NCBI GenBank assembly: GCA_963576735.1
Contig: OY755177.1
Span: 4,464,001-4,528,000 of the forward strand
Reading direction: 5' to 3'
Length of the DNA: 64,000 bases
Source: Bedellia somnulentella
Taxonomy: Eukaryota > Arthropoda > Insecta > Lepidoptera > Bedelliidae
Shown here: piece by piece, positions 11,401 through 23,815 of the stretch
Layout: every line of letters starts with the position of its first letter
Position numbering within the stretch: position 1 is the first letter of the stretch
Notes under the pieces: model-generated
The model's input: only the letters and a program-made list of their open reading frames with translations
Database searches by the model: none
Told to the model about the DNA's origin: nothing
Position numbers and translations under genes: made by a program

Positions 11401-12985
11401 TATTTTAGAAGAATATAAGTAAAAATTAACAGAAATAGCAGAAAAGAAACTTTGTGCAGTGGCTCAGCATGTTGTCACTAATAATGATGTCACTGACCGT
11501 GGCACGGATTTTTAGCCAGTATCATACTATTTGATTCAATACAACATTATAACAATAAATACGAATATAAAATAGATGTAAAATTAAAATTGTGAAAAAA
11601 TAAAATAATACAATATCGTTATTATATTTAAGAGAAACTAATTGTAAGTTTAAATGTGAAACATCACACATAAATATAAACATATTTTTTTGCAGTATGT
11701 ATGTATATATTCTGCACGGTACCACCGAATGTACTGAACCAATCTTAATAAACGAAGAATCAAATGCTTTTTATTATTTGTGCGGGTTCAGTGCTCTAAT
11801 ACGAAATTGCGGAATTAAATTTAAAAACTCTAAAACTGTTAATCAATAACGTAAGAAAGGGTCTAAAAACGACGAAACAAGAAAGGAATTCAGATGGAAA
11901 TTTATTAACGTTAGGGCTTGAATGACACCTACGGAGAGATGGTACAGTACTACTCAAAGTTGACCCATCACAACACAATGAATAAGAATAAATGAACGTA
12001 CTACATTTTTCATAAACACACTGAAAAAGCATTATTTTTCAGATTTAAGTACAAGCAAGTGAAGTTATAGCACATTTACTCAAAAGCAATGTAAGAAGTC
12101 GACAGAACCAACATAAACAAAATTATAATTTCACAAGCAGAAAATATGAGCTGCATGAAGCCGGTTCATTAGCACTTACAGTTGTACACGATTTCTCACA
12201 GCAAAATATTGCCAGGCTGACATTTCAACTTACGAAATTAAAATTCTGTTCAATTTTTCATTTTGCGAATTATGAGCGGAGAGCTTTCTGGAAATTTAAT
12301 TCAGTTTTGCAATTTGTAAATCGTTGTTTTTATGAAAACATGAATAGTGCCACTTTATGCCAAAGTGATTGTAAAAAAGTTAAACTGATAAATTGAAGCT
12401 GTTCTTTTTTATGTACCCGGCGCTAAACTAAGTCTACAAGTTACTTCAGTAAAAAAAGTTACTTAAGTCAGAAAGAGTATGGAGCTACATCATGCCAAAT
12501 ATGCTTAATAATCTACCGAAAACTATTGTAACGAAACTGCGAAATAAAAATAAAATGCAGGTTTTATCTAAAAATAAAATCATTTTTCTAAATGCTGTGA
12601 TGTATAAATGCACATGTCTTTCTTCTATTTATTAAATGTATTGTTCTTAAGCATACGTAAATATGTATTTAAATAAAAAGCCGAGCTGACAGTTTACTAA
12701 AAACCCAAAAGGTTTTCAGACTGTCTGGCCAAGTGTCATAAATATTTTTTAAAACAAACGGTGTTATTTTTTTTTTACTATCTATATAGCAGTTAATTTG
12801 TAGATGAATATAATTAATTTGATTGGTTTATTTGCGGTTACTTAAATTAAGTGTGTAGGAGATTCATATGTATCTTTCGGCACGTGTTTAAGTGGAAACT
12901 AAAATCAGACGTAAAGGTTTTATTGTCCGTCTGGTGAATTTAGCTGATACTTTTGAAAATTATAATATAAAATCCACCTAAACGA
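11401..12985. other. No gene recognised
   Basis: AT-rich sequence with short open frames only (under 80 codons) and no motif, splice pattern or repeat family that I recognise. Confidence 0.45.
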
Positions 12986-12988
12986 CTA

Positions 12989-13518
12989 AGGCCCTTTTTA
13001 ACAAAACTGACAATCCGACATATATGTCAAGTGTGACAATTCTACAATTCGACAAGTTTCTATTTACTTAACATTACAGAGGACAAATTTGTCAAGGTGG
13101 AAAATTGACAAATATGTCGGATTGTCACGACAATTCGTCATTTTTCTGTTCAACAAAACTGTTAAATATTTTTCGTGAAAAACTTGTAAATTCTGCTTTA
13201 TTCAACAGTAAATTGTCACGACATATCGACATATTTGTAAAATTGCCGGACAATCCTGATAGGTGGTCGTACCGTGTCTCACCATCATTTGAAGGAATTT
13301 GAAATGTTTGCTTAAGGAGATGGTGCTTACGCCAAGCAGTGAAAGTGGAGATGATGAATTCTTTGTATGAATATTGCAATTTTCATATATTAGGCCCAAA
13401 GTGGTCAGTTTGTTGTTCATTTTTGTCATTTTTATTAAACAAGCTTAGACTTACAATCCGACAAACTTGACAGTTTTTGACATATATGTCGGATTGTTAG
13501 TTTTATTGAACAGGGCCC
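12989..13518. mobile_element. MITE with long terminal inverted repeats and internal GACATATATGTC motifs
   Basis: The left end reads AGGCCCTTTTTAACAAAACT and continues into ACAATCCGACATATATGTCAA. The right end is the inverse (TTGACATATATGTCGGATTGT ending GAACAGGGCCC). The terminal inverted repeats are about 40 bp with a few mismatches. The pattern of a GACAA word followed by a tATATGTC-type palindrome recurs at least five times inside (near 13014, 13107, 13215, 13455 and 13478). There is no transposase. Short open frames across the interior are by-products of the repeats. I could not define a clean target-site duplication, so the superfamily is open. Confidence 0.75.
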
Positions 13519-14057
13519 AAGTGGTGTTCTCACTCCATCTTTTTTTTTCTGGTATATGATGTTTATGTATGCAAGCAATAGATAGGTATATCTTTAAATA
13601 ATGTTTGCCTCAATAGTATCTTCGAAGAAGTAATATAGAAGTTGACTTTATATTCTTCAAAGCACATGCACTGTTTAAGTGCTAATATATACCGACCGGT
13701 ACTGTAAACTGCCTTCGTGGCCTTGCTTTAAAACTCACGTTATGTATTAGGGAGAGCTTGGGTTCGTTGTTAGTACCCTGGAGGTAAATCTTACAATATT
13801 TTTTTATCGAAGAAGTTTTATTGAAAGTATATTCAAATCTTAAGGTTTTTCTAGTCCAGTAGTAATGTATTTAACTCAACTGGATAAAACAACTGCGTTT
13901 CTGTTATGTAGCGACGTAGAATAAAAACGATTCGAAATTCGAGCAAAATTACAATTTCACGATTATTTAAAATATTGCTTGGGAATATTGTGGTCAGTAA
14001 GTAACGTATATTATTAATGTTAAGCACCACGTACTAAATTACTGCAAAATTTATAAC
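13519..14057. other. No gene recognised
   Basis: AT-rich, without coding or repeat signatures that I can identify. Confidence 0.4.
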
Positions 14058-14215
14058 TACATACATACATATACTCACGACTCACGGCTTGAGGCAGATG
14101 AAATTGAAATTTTAAAAAATCTACAACCAATTAAAGTTATCGAATAAATGGTATCGAGTCTCGGGTCACATCGGCTAAGAATCACTCAAAAAGTTCCAAC
14201 GCCCCCTAAGTCACT
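14058..14215 (-). repeat. SINE-X remnant
   Basis: The tail (CATACATACATATACTCACG) is followed by weakly conserved body ending near GCCCCCTAAGTCAC. The head is missing or unrecognisable. Confidence 0.5.
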
Positions 14216-15101
14216 TCTAGTCTTATTACGTATTATTTATAAATTTATGCAACAACCAAGTTTTTAAATAATATATTATACGTTTATTAATTTATTTATA
14301 CGCAAAAACTACTTTACTTTGTCTACTCTCTGTTTTCAAGCTCTAGCTTACCCTTATAAGGATTTATAGCTGAGTCTGTCTTCAATTCAATTCAGTTTAA
14401 TTATCTACGTTTGTACTATCTTACTTATGGCATAATCAATTTATATGAGTTTTTCGAAATAATGATCATTTTATGCAAAAAAAAGTAATTAAATTTGAGT
14501 AATACCATGATTGGTCTCAAAATACACATGCTATGTTTGAATAATCCATCAAAATGTTTCATGGCGATAAATTATCAGAAAATTGAAATACGGACCTGCG
14601 TATTATGTCATTGAATTGGTCAAATAAATTTCACGCTGCCAATTTTGTTAAAATGTTTACTAAGGGTGCTCAGCTTGATTCACTTTTCAGAATGAAAAAA
14701 CGGTGTTTTTTTTTAATTTATCGCTTTCATATCTAAAGTTCACGCTATACAACAAGGAACGCCGTACAAGGGACTAGCAGTGGCAGTATTACTTCAAAAC
14801 ATCACGTTTTATATTGGCACCCGCTCTCACCTAAACTTAAGCACTATTCTGACGTCACCAATCCATACTAGTACAATAAAACTTTTTATTATAACAACAT
14901 AGTTAACAACGTATTTCACTGAAGTATTGGCAGTTGTATTTGTATTCTTTAAGATATCGAAGCCGTTTGTTACAAAGTGCAGAGTACTATTTTTTTCCTA
15001 GACAGTGTTATCATGTATATCATATCAAAAGAAGATACAATCCTGTGATTGCAAATATTATGTCACATGTCTGAGTATTATAAAGGTTTTTTGGATGCGG
15101 A

Positions 15102-15344
15102 GTAGTGTCGGCTTAGAATAGCACTACCCCATTTCTTTCGGTGGGTGTACGTAAGAGGCGACTAACGGTATTGGGGCTTTTAGGGATTTTTGGGCGATGC
15201 GGTTGGAGACCCATCACCAACAACCTTTACTTTCACCATCTTTTCCCCACGCAACTTCCAAAAGTGGCTGAGGAATTTCTAATTCCTTAGCTCTGGCTAC
15301 CTCTTCATGGGATTTACAGCCGTGAGTATATGTATGTATGTATG
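15102..15344 (+). mobile_element. SINE-X copy, full length
   Basis: Runs from GTAGTGTCGGCTTAGAATAG to (TATG)n. It is very close to the copies at 9720 and 51703, so it is a member of the younger subfamily. Confidence 0.9.
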
Positions 15345-15984
15345 TTGGAAGAGCTGGCTTTAAGTGATCAAACTGTCAATTATACTTTTATTTAGTAATA
15401 TTATAAATATATATACTCATACCATTAGTTCCGTTAGGATCAGTAAAAACTGTCGATCCCCATTTTAAAATTAGATGTAGTTATTATTATAATCATGTAC
15501 ATATTCAATCATTTGATTTCTTTAGTATCACATATTTTATACGTATCACGAAGTATTTTTCGTTTCTAAGCTATTTCAACAACAAACGACACACATTAAT
15601 CCTGTTATTTTCAAAAATGAACAAACCGAAGAATATTATATAAACAAGTAATTCTAGTTCAAAGCAAAACTTTTCCTATCTTAATTGAAATTCGACACAT
15701 TAATCCGTCAAGAGAAAAGACATTGTTTCTTAGCCCGCTTTGTTCTACTAGTATTTCATTAATCATTTAATTATTAATTACAAGCCTTTGTGATATCGAC
15801 GCGGGTGGTGGACTATTTTCTACGTTATAATATTACCTATTTTACTTCCGTAACCGACAATTTATTCTTATAAATAATTCATGAAGTTTTATTTTAGTAA
15901 CATTTTATTACGAGTAAAGCCATCAGTAGAACCTATTCTATACAAAATGTAAAGTAAAATAAATTCATGTCAGTCATTAATCTA

Positions 15985-16053
15985 ATGCTAACCCATTTCT
16001 TCCCGCGGGGGTGGTAAGAGATGGCAAGGGTATTGGGGCTTTTTAAGTGATAT
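15985..16053 (+). repeat. SINE-X head fragment
   Basis: CTAACCCATTTCTTCC, then GGTATTGGGGCTTTTTAAGTG. Only the first quarter of the element is left. Confidence 0.55.
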
Positions 16054-16534
16054 TTAAAATTTAAACAAATAAAAACCATATGTTTTAAGATACAACAAAA
16101 ATAGAGAAAATATGTTAATGTTTGCGTGTAAAGATGAACTCCATGTCTTTGGGAGTAAATTTATTTAATTCATAATCTGGTTTGTTTCATATGGGGATGG
16201 AAAAACTGTACGCAAATCGTTGACGAGTTAGTTCTAACTAAGTTATTATATTAAGGTACAAATATTGAGATAATATACTAGTAAGCACCATTGTAATGCT
16301 CAAAATTATATCCTTATAATAGCAAAATATTTCCTCTAGACAATTAAAAGGATAAAATTATCCAATATTTGAGGAAAATAACACTAAATTAATAAACTTT
16401 GAGTGTTTTGTAACCAATTATTTTAATTTGATTAAAATACGAGCCATTCGGTTTCTATTACCAATTTTAATTATCACGATTACTTGTCAGTAGCACTAAA
16501 AATATGCCAGGAATTTCTTCATTGATTAGTAAAT

Positions 16535-16572
16535 AATTCCCAAATGAGGTTTTCATGCACAAATAAGTCTAG
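16535..16572 (+). repeat. Solitary SINE-T tail
   Basis: AATAATTCCCAAATGAGGTTTTCATGCACAAA matches the 3' tail of SINE-T without any tRNA-like part. It is a severely 5'-truncated insertion or a surviving remnant. Confidence 0.6.
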
Positions 16573-16806
16573 CCAGTAGTTATGTTTGTTTTGGAAATAA
16601 TATATTTATAGCCATGAGTGTTAGATAAGGTAAGTAGAGAGTAAAAAAAAATATAATTCAATAAATCAAAAAGAAATTAACTCAAGTATTATTTGGCCAC
16701 TGTTATTGAAAACACCTAACTGCCTTAGTTCAGTTAAGTCTTGTCTGTTTACACTCGAAGTACGTCACGTATTTTAAAATACTTATTAAATTAAAGATTC
16801 GACTAC

Positions 16807-18055
16807 TGTAATGGTCCAAGGTTCCATTTTTATCATATTTATTATAAAATCAATAATAAACTCGTATATGCAATAACTTATCTAATAATTAAAGAATAAA
16901 TAAAGGAAAGAAAAATTATTACTAATTCGGAGGTAGGAAACGCAAACACTACTTAAACGTGTAAAGGAAATAAAGGATAGAAGAATTTCGCACTGGCAGC
17001 CAACTGACACGGTAGCTCAGTTGGCAGAGCGTCGGGGCGTTTACCCGAGGTCATGGGTTCGATCCCCGCCTGTGTAGAAATTTTTCTTTCCTTTATTTAT
17101 TTTTTAATTATTCTTAATAATCCCCACATAAGGTTTTCATGAACAAAAAGATTTAAATAACTTATCTGTCAAGACGTACGAGTTTATTTAAGAAACAACA
17201 ATACAAGTTTTGAAATTGGTTATCAATTCATGTCAAAATTCCAGCGATTCAGCGAATGGGAAGTACATAATTATTTGATGTTCTTATGGACATTATTGAA
17301 GATGGATTATCGCCTTAATGTACTTTACAATATATTATAATAATACTATATGCATGCAAAACAATATAATCATCAAATTAAAATAAATCACATCAACTTC
17401 CCTCTGCCACATCCGAAGCCGTGAAGGCCTTAAATCTATCTCTGTTCATTAGTGAACTTGTCAAAAATGAAGGTAAAGATGCTGTCCAATTTAGGTAAAC
17501 CCGGGCCAAATTTCTATTTAAACTACTATAACGATTTGAAGTACACCCGAGTGGAAAATCAAATTACGAGTCCACAGATGAGTCCATTATTCATGATTGT
17601 TTTAAGATCATAACTCAAAAACTCGTACCATTTACCACTCTTTATTATAAAACCAATAATATACACGTATAGGCAATTTCCTATCTGCCTAGACGCACGA
17701 GCTAATTTAAGAAACAACCTGATAAGTTTTTAAAATTGGATATCAATTCATGTCAAAATTCCAGCGATAGGTTTCAGTAAATAATTACTTGATTTTTTAG
17801 CAACATCATTGACTATCGCCTGCGATACAATATATAATAATACTATAGTATAATACCAAATATATTTAATAGTAATAATTAAACTACAACCAACCACTTC
17901 AACTTAGGCCTTGAATCTATCACTGTTCATTAGAGAACTTAACAAAATGACGACAGAGATGCTTTACTATTTAAACCAATCCGTGCCGAACCTCAATTTA
18001 AAATACTATAATGATTTGAGGTACACCCGAGTGGAAAATCCGTCTCATTCCGTTG
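16807..18055. repeat. Diverged tandem duplication of about 450 bp
   Basis: Unit 1 is 16807-17570 (including a SINE-T insertion) and unit 2 is 17610-18055. Matching blocks occur in the same order: TTTATTATAAAA.CAATAATA, AAGAAACAAC, TATCAATTCATGTCAAAATT, ATATAATAATACTATA, CTGTTCATTAG.GAACTT and TACACCCGAGTGGAAAATC. An 86-codon open frame (17911-18171) overlaps the end of unit 2. It is broken in unit 1 and has no recognisable domain, so I do not call it a gene. Confidence 0.7.
16884..17155 (+). mobile_element. SINE-T insertion with 12-bp target duplication
   Basis: Flanked by AATAACTTATCT at 16872-16883 and again at 17156-17167. The first 35 bp are the element's own CTTTCCTTTATT region in reverse. 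The sense element follows: a 5' block with GGAGGTAGGAAACGCAAACA, the tRNA-like body (GGTAGCTCAGTTGGCAGAGC to GGGTTCGATCCCCGC, 17012-17075), and the tail ATAATCCCCACATAAGG. The tRNA-like part could fold an anticodon stem, but its acceptor ends do not pair cleanly. I treat it as a SINE head and not a tRNA gene. Confidence 0.85.
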
Positions 18056-18671
18056 CGAAATTGCGCCCCGGTAATGCGGCTATAAACAAATGCATCCGAT
18101 CCATGTTTCAAGATTTCTTCAGAGAAATCTCCCGAAACTGCTGCCGTTGCAGTCAAATCTGCCAACTGTAAATCATATGCTATTTATTGCTCTCAACGTG
18201 CTTCGAAAGTGAAAAAGATATAAAACTAGTGCTTTAGCGTTTAAATGGAAAATTCAATATGTTTTGAGTACGTATGAATTGATTTAACTCCACACTCCAT
18301 CGTTGTTTTATAGTTTTAACACAGTAATAAAAACATTAAACTTCATATTTAGTTTGCGCAAATACGATTTAATTAGCTTTCAAATCTGATTTACCTATTT
18401 ATTTTTTTCTAGACCATTTCCCTTACGTTCTTGGGTTTAAGCGCTAATGATTTATTCAAATTCGCTCGAATAAAAAAAACATTTTTATATATCATCATCA
18501 GTAATTATGGTGAAAAGACAGCCATTGGTATTTCTTAGTAGAAAAATATAATGTACGTAAAATGATTTCAAAGTGATTGCTACAAAGAGTTTATTTTCTA
18601 TTGGAAACAGTGTCTTGTAAAAGTCAAACAACGCAAGACCTGCACTAGTTTATCATAATATTACCTACTAA

Positions 18672-18912
18672 TACATACATATACTCACAGCCATAAATCC
18701 CTAAAAGGGGTAGCCAAAGCTCCGGAGCTAGAAACAACTCAGCCACATTTAGAAGTTGATAGGAGAGAAAATGGTTAAAATAAAGTATTGTTGGTGATGG
18801 GTCTACAACCGCATTGCCCAAAAACCACTTAAAAAGCCCTATGCACTTATTCGCCTCTTATGACACCCGTGGGTAAAAGGGGTATTGACATTCTGATTCG
18901 GCACTGCATGGC
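18672..18912 (-). mobile_element. SINE-X copy, older subfamily
   Basis: Reverse copy with the older-subfamily wording (CAGCCACATTTAGAAGTTG, AAAAAGCCCTATGCAC) and a complete tail and head. Confidence 0.8.
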
Positions 18913-19493
18913 AATACATTAATAAATATCTTTAAATTACTAAAGTTGTTTCTTCTTTTTATCCATCAAAAATGCATCGTCTTTCACTTCCATTTGAAGG
19001 TAGGTATGTTTAAAATTATGGTACAAACTGTTTGGCCCTCGCCTTGTAAAGGGTTTAATCAAATGACTATGAAATTATTATATCAATATTTAATATCAAA
19101 CCATACACACCAGCGATAGGTATCGGGTAATCGCAATAATCAGGAAAATGTAAGTACTAGTCGCGAGAGAAAGAGAAAAGGAATATTTAGGACGTTCAAG
19201 CGTTAAATTTTTAAGCATTGTACTCTTTTATAAGAGTATTTAATGTACCAACGTGTGAAACTTATAATTCAGAAACAAATTATTCTCTTATCTTTTATTT
19301 TAAATCTAAAGAACCAAAACATTACACTGGGAAACAAAGAATTTTTAAACAAGTATTTTTTGAGTACAATAGGATGAATTTCACATTTAAATGTAATTTT
19401 AGTCTGTTATCGCATACAAAATATTGCTGTGGACTTATTTGCAGTTTGCAATGAAACAAGTTTGTTATGACTTTTATTGCGTTTTAAATTAGA

Positions 19494-19660
19494 TTGGAAT
19501 AGAATAGAAAAACACTTTATTGCACATCACAAAATAAATATTAACAAAAATACTGTTACACAAAAGCAACAGTACAATTGTCGGTCTTATAACCAAAAGT
19601 GATCTCTTGTGTTCTTGGACGGCAAAATTGTAAAAATATTAATAATACAATACAGAACAT
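19494..19660 (-). repeat. LINE 3' end
   Basis: The minus strand ends GTGCAATAAAGTGTTTTTC followed by TATTCTATTCC, preceded by TTGCCGTCCAAGAACACAAG. This is a polyadenylation-like 3' end typical of insect LINEs. No coding part is recognisable. Confidence 0.5.
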
Positions 19661-20725
19661 CAAGCACACTTATCTCATGTTGTCTCTCTTTAATTCCAAC
19701 CATACTAAATAATCATGCCTACTATGTCTTTATATTTTGCATATCAGATCGTGCACTTTAACCTACGCATCATAAACACATATACAGGTTAATGATAAAA
19801 ATACGTCATTCAAAAATTATCCTTATGAAACTTTTCACATTTGATTATAGATATTTATAGTAAATTAAAACAAATTTGTTGAATAATTTCAAATTCTTAG
19901 TAGTTATGAGTTGAAAATGAACCCTCAAACTACGAAGGTACCAAATAAAAATAATTTATTGTTAAAATTATTTAATTCAGCATTAACTTTACCGTTGCCG
20001 TTGATGCATTTACTTTTAGGCTACTGTTAAGTTGATGGAAAAATAAGAAATGTCCTACTGAAACACGTAGAACGCTAAAGTTTCTGTTATAAGTTTAATT
20101 AAATTCTGATGATATCAGAGGATGGGTTTTTGTGATTTTAATTATTTGTTAATGTAGTTTGAGCCCATAGGGCTGATGAATCAAAGAATGGCTGCGAAGG
20201 AATATAAAGTGCCTATTTCGATCATAGTTGTAGTAGTAGACGAACAAGCAAGACTTTTGAAGACCAGATTGTAAAATAAAGAACATACGTATAGAACATA
20301 CGTATGTAGAACATATGTTTCCAAATCCAGTACTAGCTACCCTACTATGAATACATCACTAAGTATAAATCTGTGAAGGCTAATACGGTATATACGTATT
20401 ATACTAATACGTCCATATCGCAGGTAACCGTACACAAATTAATATTCAGTGGAAATCCTCAGTACAGCTCCCGAATGTTGATTCAGTATGCATTATCTCG
20501 TCACTAACGGTGTAGTTTAATTAATTCAATAATACTAGTTTATAAACAACATTATTGAAATGAAAATCATATCAATGAAATGGACAATCTCAATGGATGA
20601 TTCTAAAACCATATCACCAATTTGTTTCAAAAAGTGACATAGTCCTTCTTTCTTAAGTACATAACTCAAAAACTCGTACTGTATGTCGCCTTGTGTGTCA
20701 GTGATGAGGTGTACATTGCAAACAT
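19661..20725. other. No gene recognised
   Basis: AT-rich. GAACATACGTATAGAACATACG at 20281-20302 is a short direct repeat. Nothing else is seen. Confidence 0.4.
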
Positions 20726-20955
20726 AGTCGTGGCTATACATCCCAAAAAGGAGTAGCCTAAATTTGAGAATTACAAATTTGTTAGCCAGTTTAGGAATTA
20801 GAATGGGGACAAGAATGTAATATAAATGTGATGTAATAAGATTTCAGTGATGTCTCGTACCACTCGTATTCACTTAAAAAGCCTTTTAATATAGTAGGGA
20901 GCCTCTTTCGAGATCTATTCTTTGCCGTCGATACACATCCATTATGTCTGGGCTG
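20726..20955 (-). repeat. SINE-X remnant
   Basis: CGTGGCTATACATCCCAAAAAGGAGTAGCC matches the tail-proximal end in reverse. The body is very diverged and ends near GGAGCCTCTTTCGAG. Confidence 0.5.
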
Positions 20956-21259
20956 TATTTTAATACTATGCGAATACTACCAGGCCACAAACCTTACTAG
21001 TATATTTCTAGTTATTTCAAATTCGATTTAAAGTAAGTTGCGTTTTATTTTTTGTAGCTGATTCATTTATTTTATTTCATGACCGTATACAATGGACTTG
21101 TATAATGTTATATGTTACAAAATAATAGGATGACAATTGTGTGTTCGTACAAAACTAATAGGCGGAATCCTACCCTCAGACTATTAAAAACGATTATTAT
21201 TTTTTATTAATCTTTATTATTATAAATGGTTACATTTAATTATAACAAAGCCCTGCAAA

Positions 21260-21535
21260 ATGTTTTACAGTTTGTCTGCAGGTAGAGTCTCTTTTAATAA
21301 ATTTTTATTTAGTTACATCTATGGTAGTGAGTTAAGAAAATATTTTTTTAATTTGTTTTTAAATTTTTGTCTATTAGGCTCGAGGCGGATGTCCTCGGGC
21401 AGACTGTTGATCAAGTACGGTAATCGCTTTTTAAGCGTCCTGTCCCCGTAGTAATTATTTACTCTGGGTACCTCCAGCCTGCCCGCCGACACCGACCTCG
21501 TGCCATAGCTATGACTCAGCTTCGTGAGATTCTGT
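21260..21535 (-). pseudogene. C-terminal remnant of a CR1/L2-like LINE reverse transcriptase
   Basis: The minus-strand translation reads SVSAGRLEVPRVNNYYGDR, continues LKKRLPYLINSLPEDIRLEP, then NRQKFKNKLKKYFLNSLP and a stop. This is the characteristic end of a LINE ORF2, where a block like RLEVPR is followed by N.LP. It resembles the last 70 residues of the LINE at 46153-48567 but is a different element. There is no upstream coding sequence, so it is a severely 5'-truncated insertion. Confidence 0.7.
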
Positions 21536-21779
21536 CAGGCTGACAGGCAGAATTTTACATATTTTAAAAAGTTTATAGTAGTTACCAGTTTCATTGAGAA
21601 AGTGCTAATTATGAAAACCGAAAAATCCAATATAAGAATAAAAGCGACTATTTATTTTATTTATTTATTCATTTATTTCAGACGTTACAACATCCATATA
21701 TTTGTTAGTAGATAGTGAAAATTACTTAAACCTATTGTTAGTATTATTATTGTAATTTATATAAAATCTTATGGTGTCG

Positions 21780-22377
21780 TCATTTTGTCACACTGTACGC
21801 GGTACATTCCCTGTTCCAGTGAATGGTCCGCACCCAGTGAGCCAAAATGGGACAGTCTAAACGTTCAGCAACAGCCCTCACGATGCTGTTGCTACTGGCT
21901 CGCACCCGTGCCATCAACGAGGCAGTTCGTTTGCGAATTATCCCATAGAAGTAATCGGTTCGCTCTCTCGCGAACATACCAGATGCACTACAAAAGCGTG
22001 ACAGCCGGAACAGCATCCTGAAAGTGTTGTTGTACTGCACACAGAGCTAATTAAAAGCTATTTGTGTATAGTTTGTCTAGAGGCTACTTGTATACATGGT
22101 CTGACAAAACGCTTTAAAAAGCGTTACCTTGACGTCAACTGAGCAGTTGGAGAAACTGCGAATAAGCATATTTCCTCTAATGCACAAAGATCTTCGCTCT
22201 CTTTCAATGTCCATGTCGTCACTGAGATTCTCACTGAGATTCTCACTGAAGATATGGCCCAAGTATTTAAAATGTGATACTTTATTAAGAGGTACGCCAT
22301 TTAAGCAAATAGGTGGTATTTTTCGCTTCTTCTGTACCCCATTGGTAAACATCATATATTCAGTCTTTTTTATGCTA
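21780..22377 (-). pseudogene. LINE ORF2 C-terminal part (split element, downstream piece)
   Basis: A minus-strand reading starts at KKTEYMMFTNGV and continues through FKYLGHIFSENLSENLSDD, DIERERRSLCIRGNMLIRSF and VTLFKAFCQTMYTSSL. It passes a frame change into RMLFRLSRFCSASGMFARER and DCPILAHWV. This is the thumb and C-terminal part of a jockey/CR1-group LINE. A 15-bp tandem duplication (ENLSENLS) is visible near 22225-22255. The upstream part of the same element lies at 23839-24090, on the far side of an RTE insertion. Motifs B and C between the two pieces are missing. Confidence 0.7.
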
Positions 22378-23572
22378 TGCCGAGCATAGCTCGCTCCATC
22401 GCTCTTTGAGTGACTTTGAATTGGTGGACTAGTCCAGCCGTGAGTGTCCACGTTTCCGCACCATACGTTAACACTGGCAGGACGCACTGGTTGAAAACCT
22501 TAGTCTTCAGACATTGTGGGATGGCCGAGGAGAAGATATGCCGAAGTTTTCCAAAAGCAGCCCAGCCCAGCTGGATGCGTCTTGCAGCCTCTTTGTCGAA
22601 GTTGTTTCTACCGAGTCGTAGCGTCTGACCTAGGTAGACGTACTCCGGCACAACTTCGAGCTCTGCTCCCTCGACAAGAACTGGTCTTGGCTGAACAAGA
22701 CGATTGAACATGATTTTCGTCTTGTCCAAGTTCATGCCAAGCCCCACCCGCCGAGAGGCTGAGTTTAGGCTACTAATCATCCCGCCGAGATCCTCCAGCG
22801 TTTCTGCCATAACGACTATGTCGTCCGCAAACCTGAGGTGTGAGATGTACTCGCCGTTGACACATATACCTTTTCCGTTCCAGTTCATCATCTTGAAGAC
22901 GTCCTCCAACGCATTCGTGAACAGTTTCGGGGATATGACATCCCCCTGTCTCACCCCTCGCTGCAGTTGGATGGGTTCCGTCTTTTGATCCTGTACTTGG
23001 ACGGTCATGGTCGCAGCATTATACAAGTGTCTCAACACCTCAATGTAGCGCCAGTCGATTCGGCAACGCTGTAAGGATTGTAGAACAGCCCAGGTTTCGA
23101 TGGAGTCGAAGGCTTTTTCATAGTCCACGAATGCTAGACACAGCGGCTGATTATACTCTTCGGTTTTCTGTATAATCTGCCGTACTGTGTGGATGTGGTC
23201 TACGGTGCTAAAGCCTTTTCGAAACCCAGCCTGCTCCACGGGCTGGAACTCGTCGAATCTCTGGGCAAGACGATTCGAGATGACCCGTGAGAACAGCTTA
23301 TATACGTGACTCAAGAGCGCGATCGGTCTGTAGTTCTTGAGAAGGGTTTTATCTCCTTTTTTGAAGAACAAGACCACGACGCTCTCGCTCCACGCCTCCG
23401 GAATAGTTCCACTGTAGATGACGTTGTTAAACAGATCTTTCAGGGCTCTCAGTACAGGTGTACCTCCTGCCCTTAGAAGCTCTGTCGTTACCCCGTCATC
23501 ACCCGGAGCTTTGCTGTTTTTAAGCTGTCTCAGGGCCGACAGAGAACGAAAGTGGCCGACGTAGCTCATCGG
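22378..23572 (-). pseudogene. RTE-clade reverse transcriptase, inverted segment
   Basis: An open minus-strand frame of about 400 codons starting at PMSYVGHFRSLSALRQ. Reverse-transcriptase motifs in order: KAPGDDGV; KNYRPIALLSHVYKLFSRVI; QAGFRKGFST; motif A FVDYEKAFDSI; motif B RGVRQGDVISPKLF; motif C LRFADDIVVMAE; then YVYLGQTLRLGR and LTYGAETWTLT, ending MERAMLGIA. These match the RTE/BovB-type LINEs common in Lepidoptera. The apurinic endonuclease domain is absent (5' truncation). The frame is open, so the insertion is fairly recent, but the element cannot be functional because its C-terminus is on the other strand. Confidence 0.85.
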
Positions 23573-23815
23573 ATTAGCAAATTGAAGTGGCAGTGGGCTG
23601 GTCACATCTGCCGAAGAACCGATAACCGCTGGGGAAGAAGAGTTCTTGAGTGGAGACCACGCACTGGCAGACGCAGTGTGGGGCGCCCTCCAGCCCGCTG
23701 GACCGACGACCTAAAGCAGGTGGCCGGGAGTGGTTGGATGAGGCTGGCCGAGGATAGGAAGAGGTGGCGCGCCATGGGAGATGCCTATGTCCAGCAGTGG
23801 ACGAGTGTGGGCTGA
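23552..23815 (+). pseudogene. RTE-clade reverse transcriptase C-terminus, sense segment
   Basis: The plus-strand frame reads ADVAHRISKLKWQWAGH, RWGRRVLEWRPRTGRRSVG, RPPARWTDDLKQVAG and AMGDAYVQQWTSVG with a stop, then the (GAT)n tail. It is the C-terminal end of the same RTE whose polymerase part lies reversed immediately to the left. Confidence 0.85.

Noticed and set aside
13105..13429. Overlapping open frames inside the MITE at 12989
   Set aside because: They follow from the internal inverted repeats being open in several frames. No transposase motif is present.
15080..15250. RNA polymerase III A and B boxes in SINE-X
   Set aside because: CGGCTTAGAA and GGTTGGAGACCC resemble the two boxes, but they lie about 95 bp apart and each has a mismatch. 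Evidence is too weak to call SINE-X tRNA-derived.
17002..17076. Possible plus-strand tRNA gene
   Set aside because: A- and B-box-like sequences are good, but the acceptor ends do not pair in register, position 33 would be C, and the same sequence recurs inside a retroposon with a target duplication. It is a SINE head.
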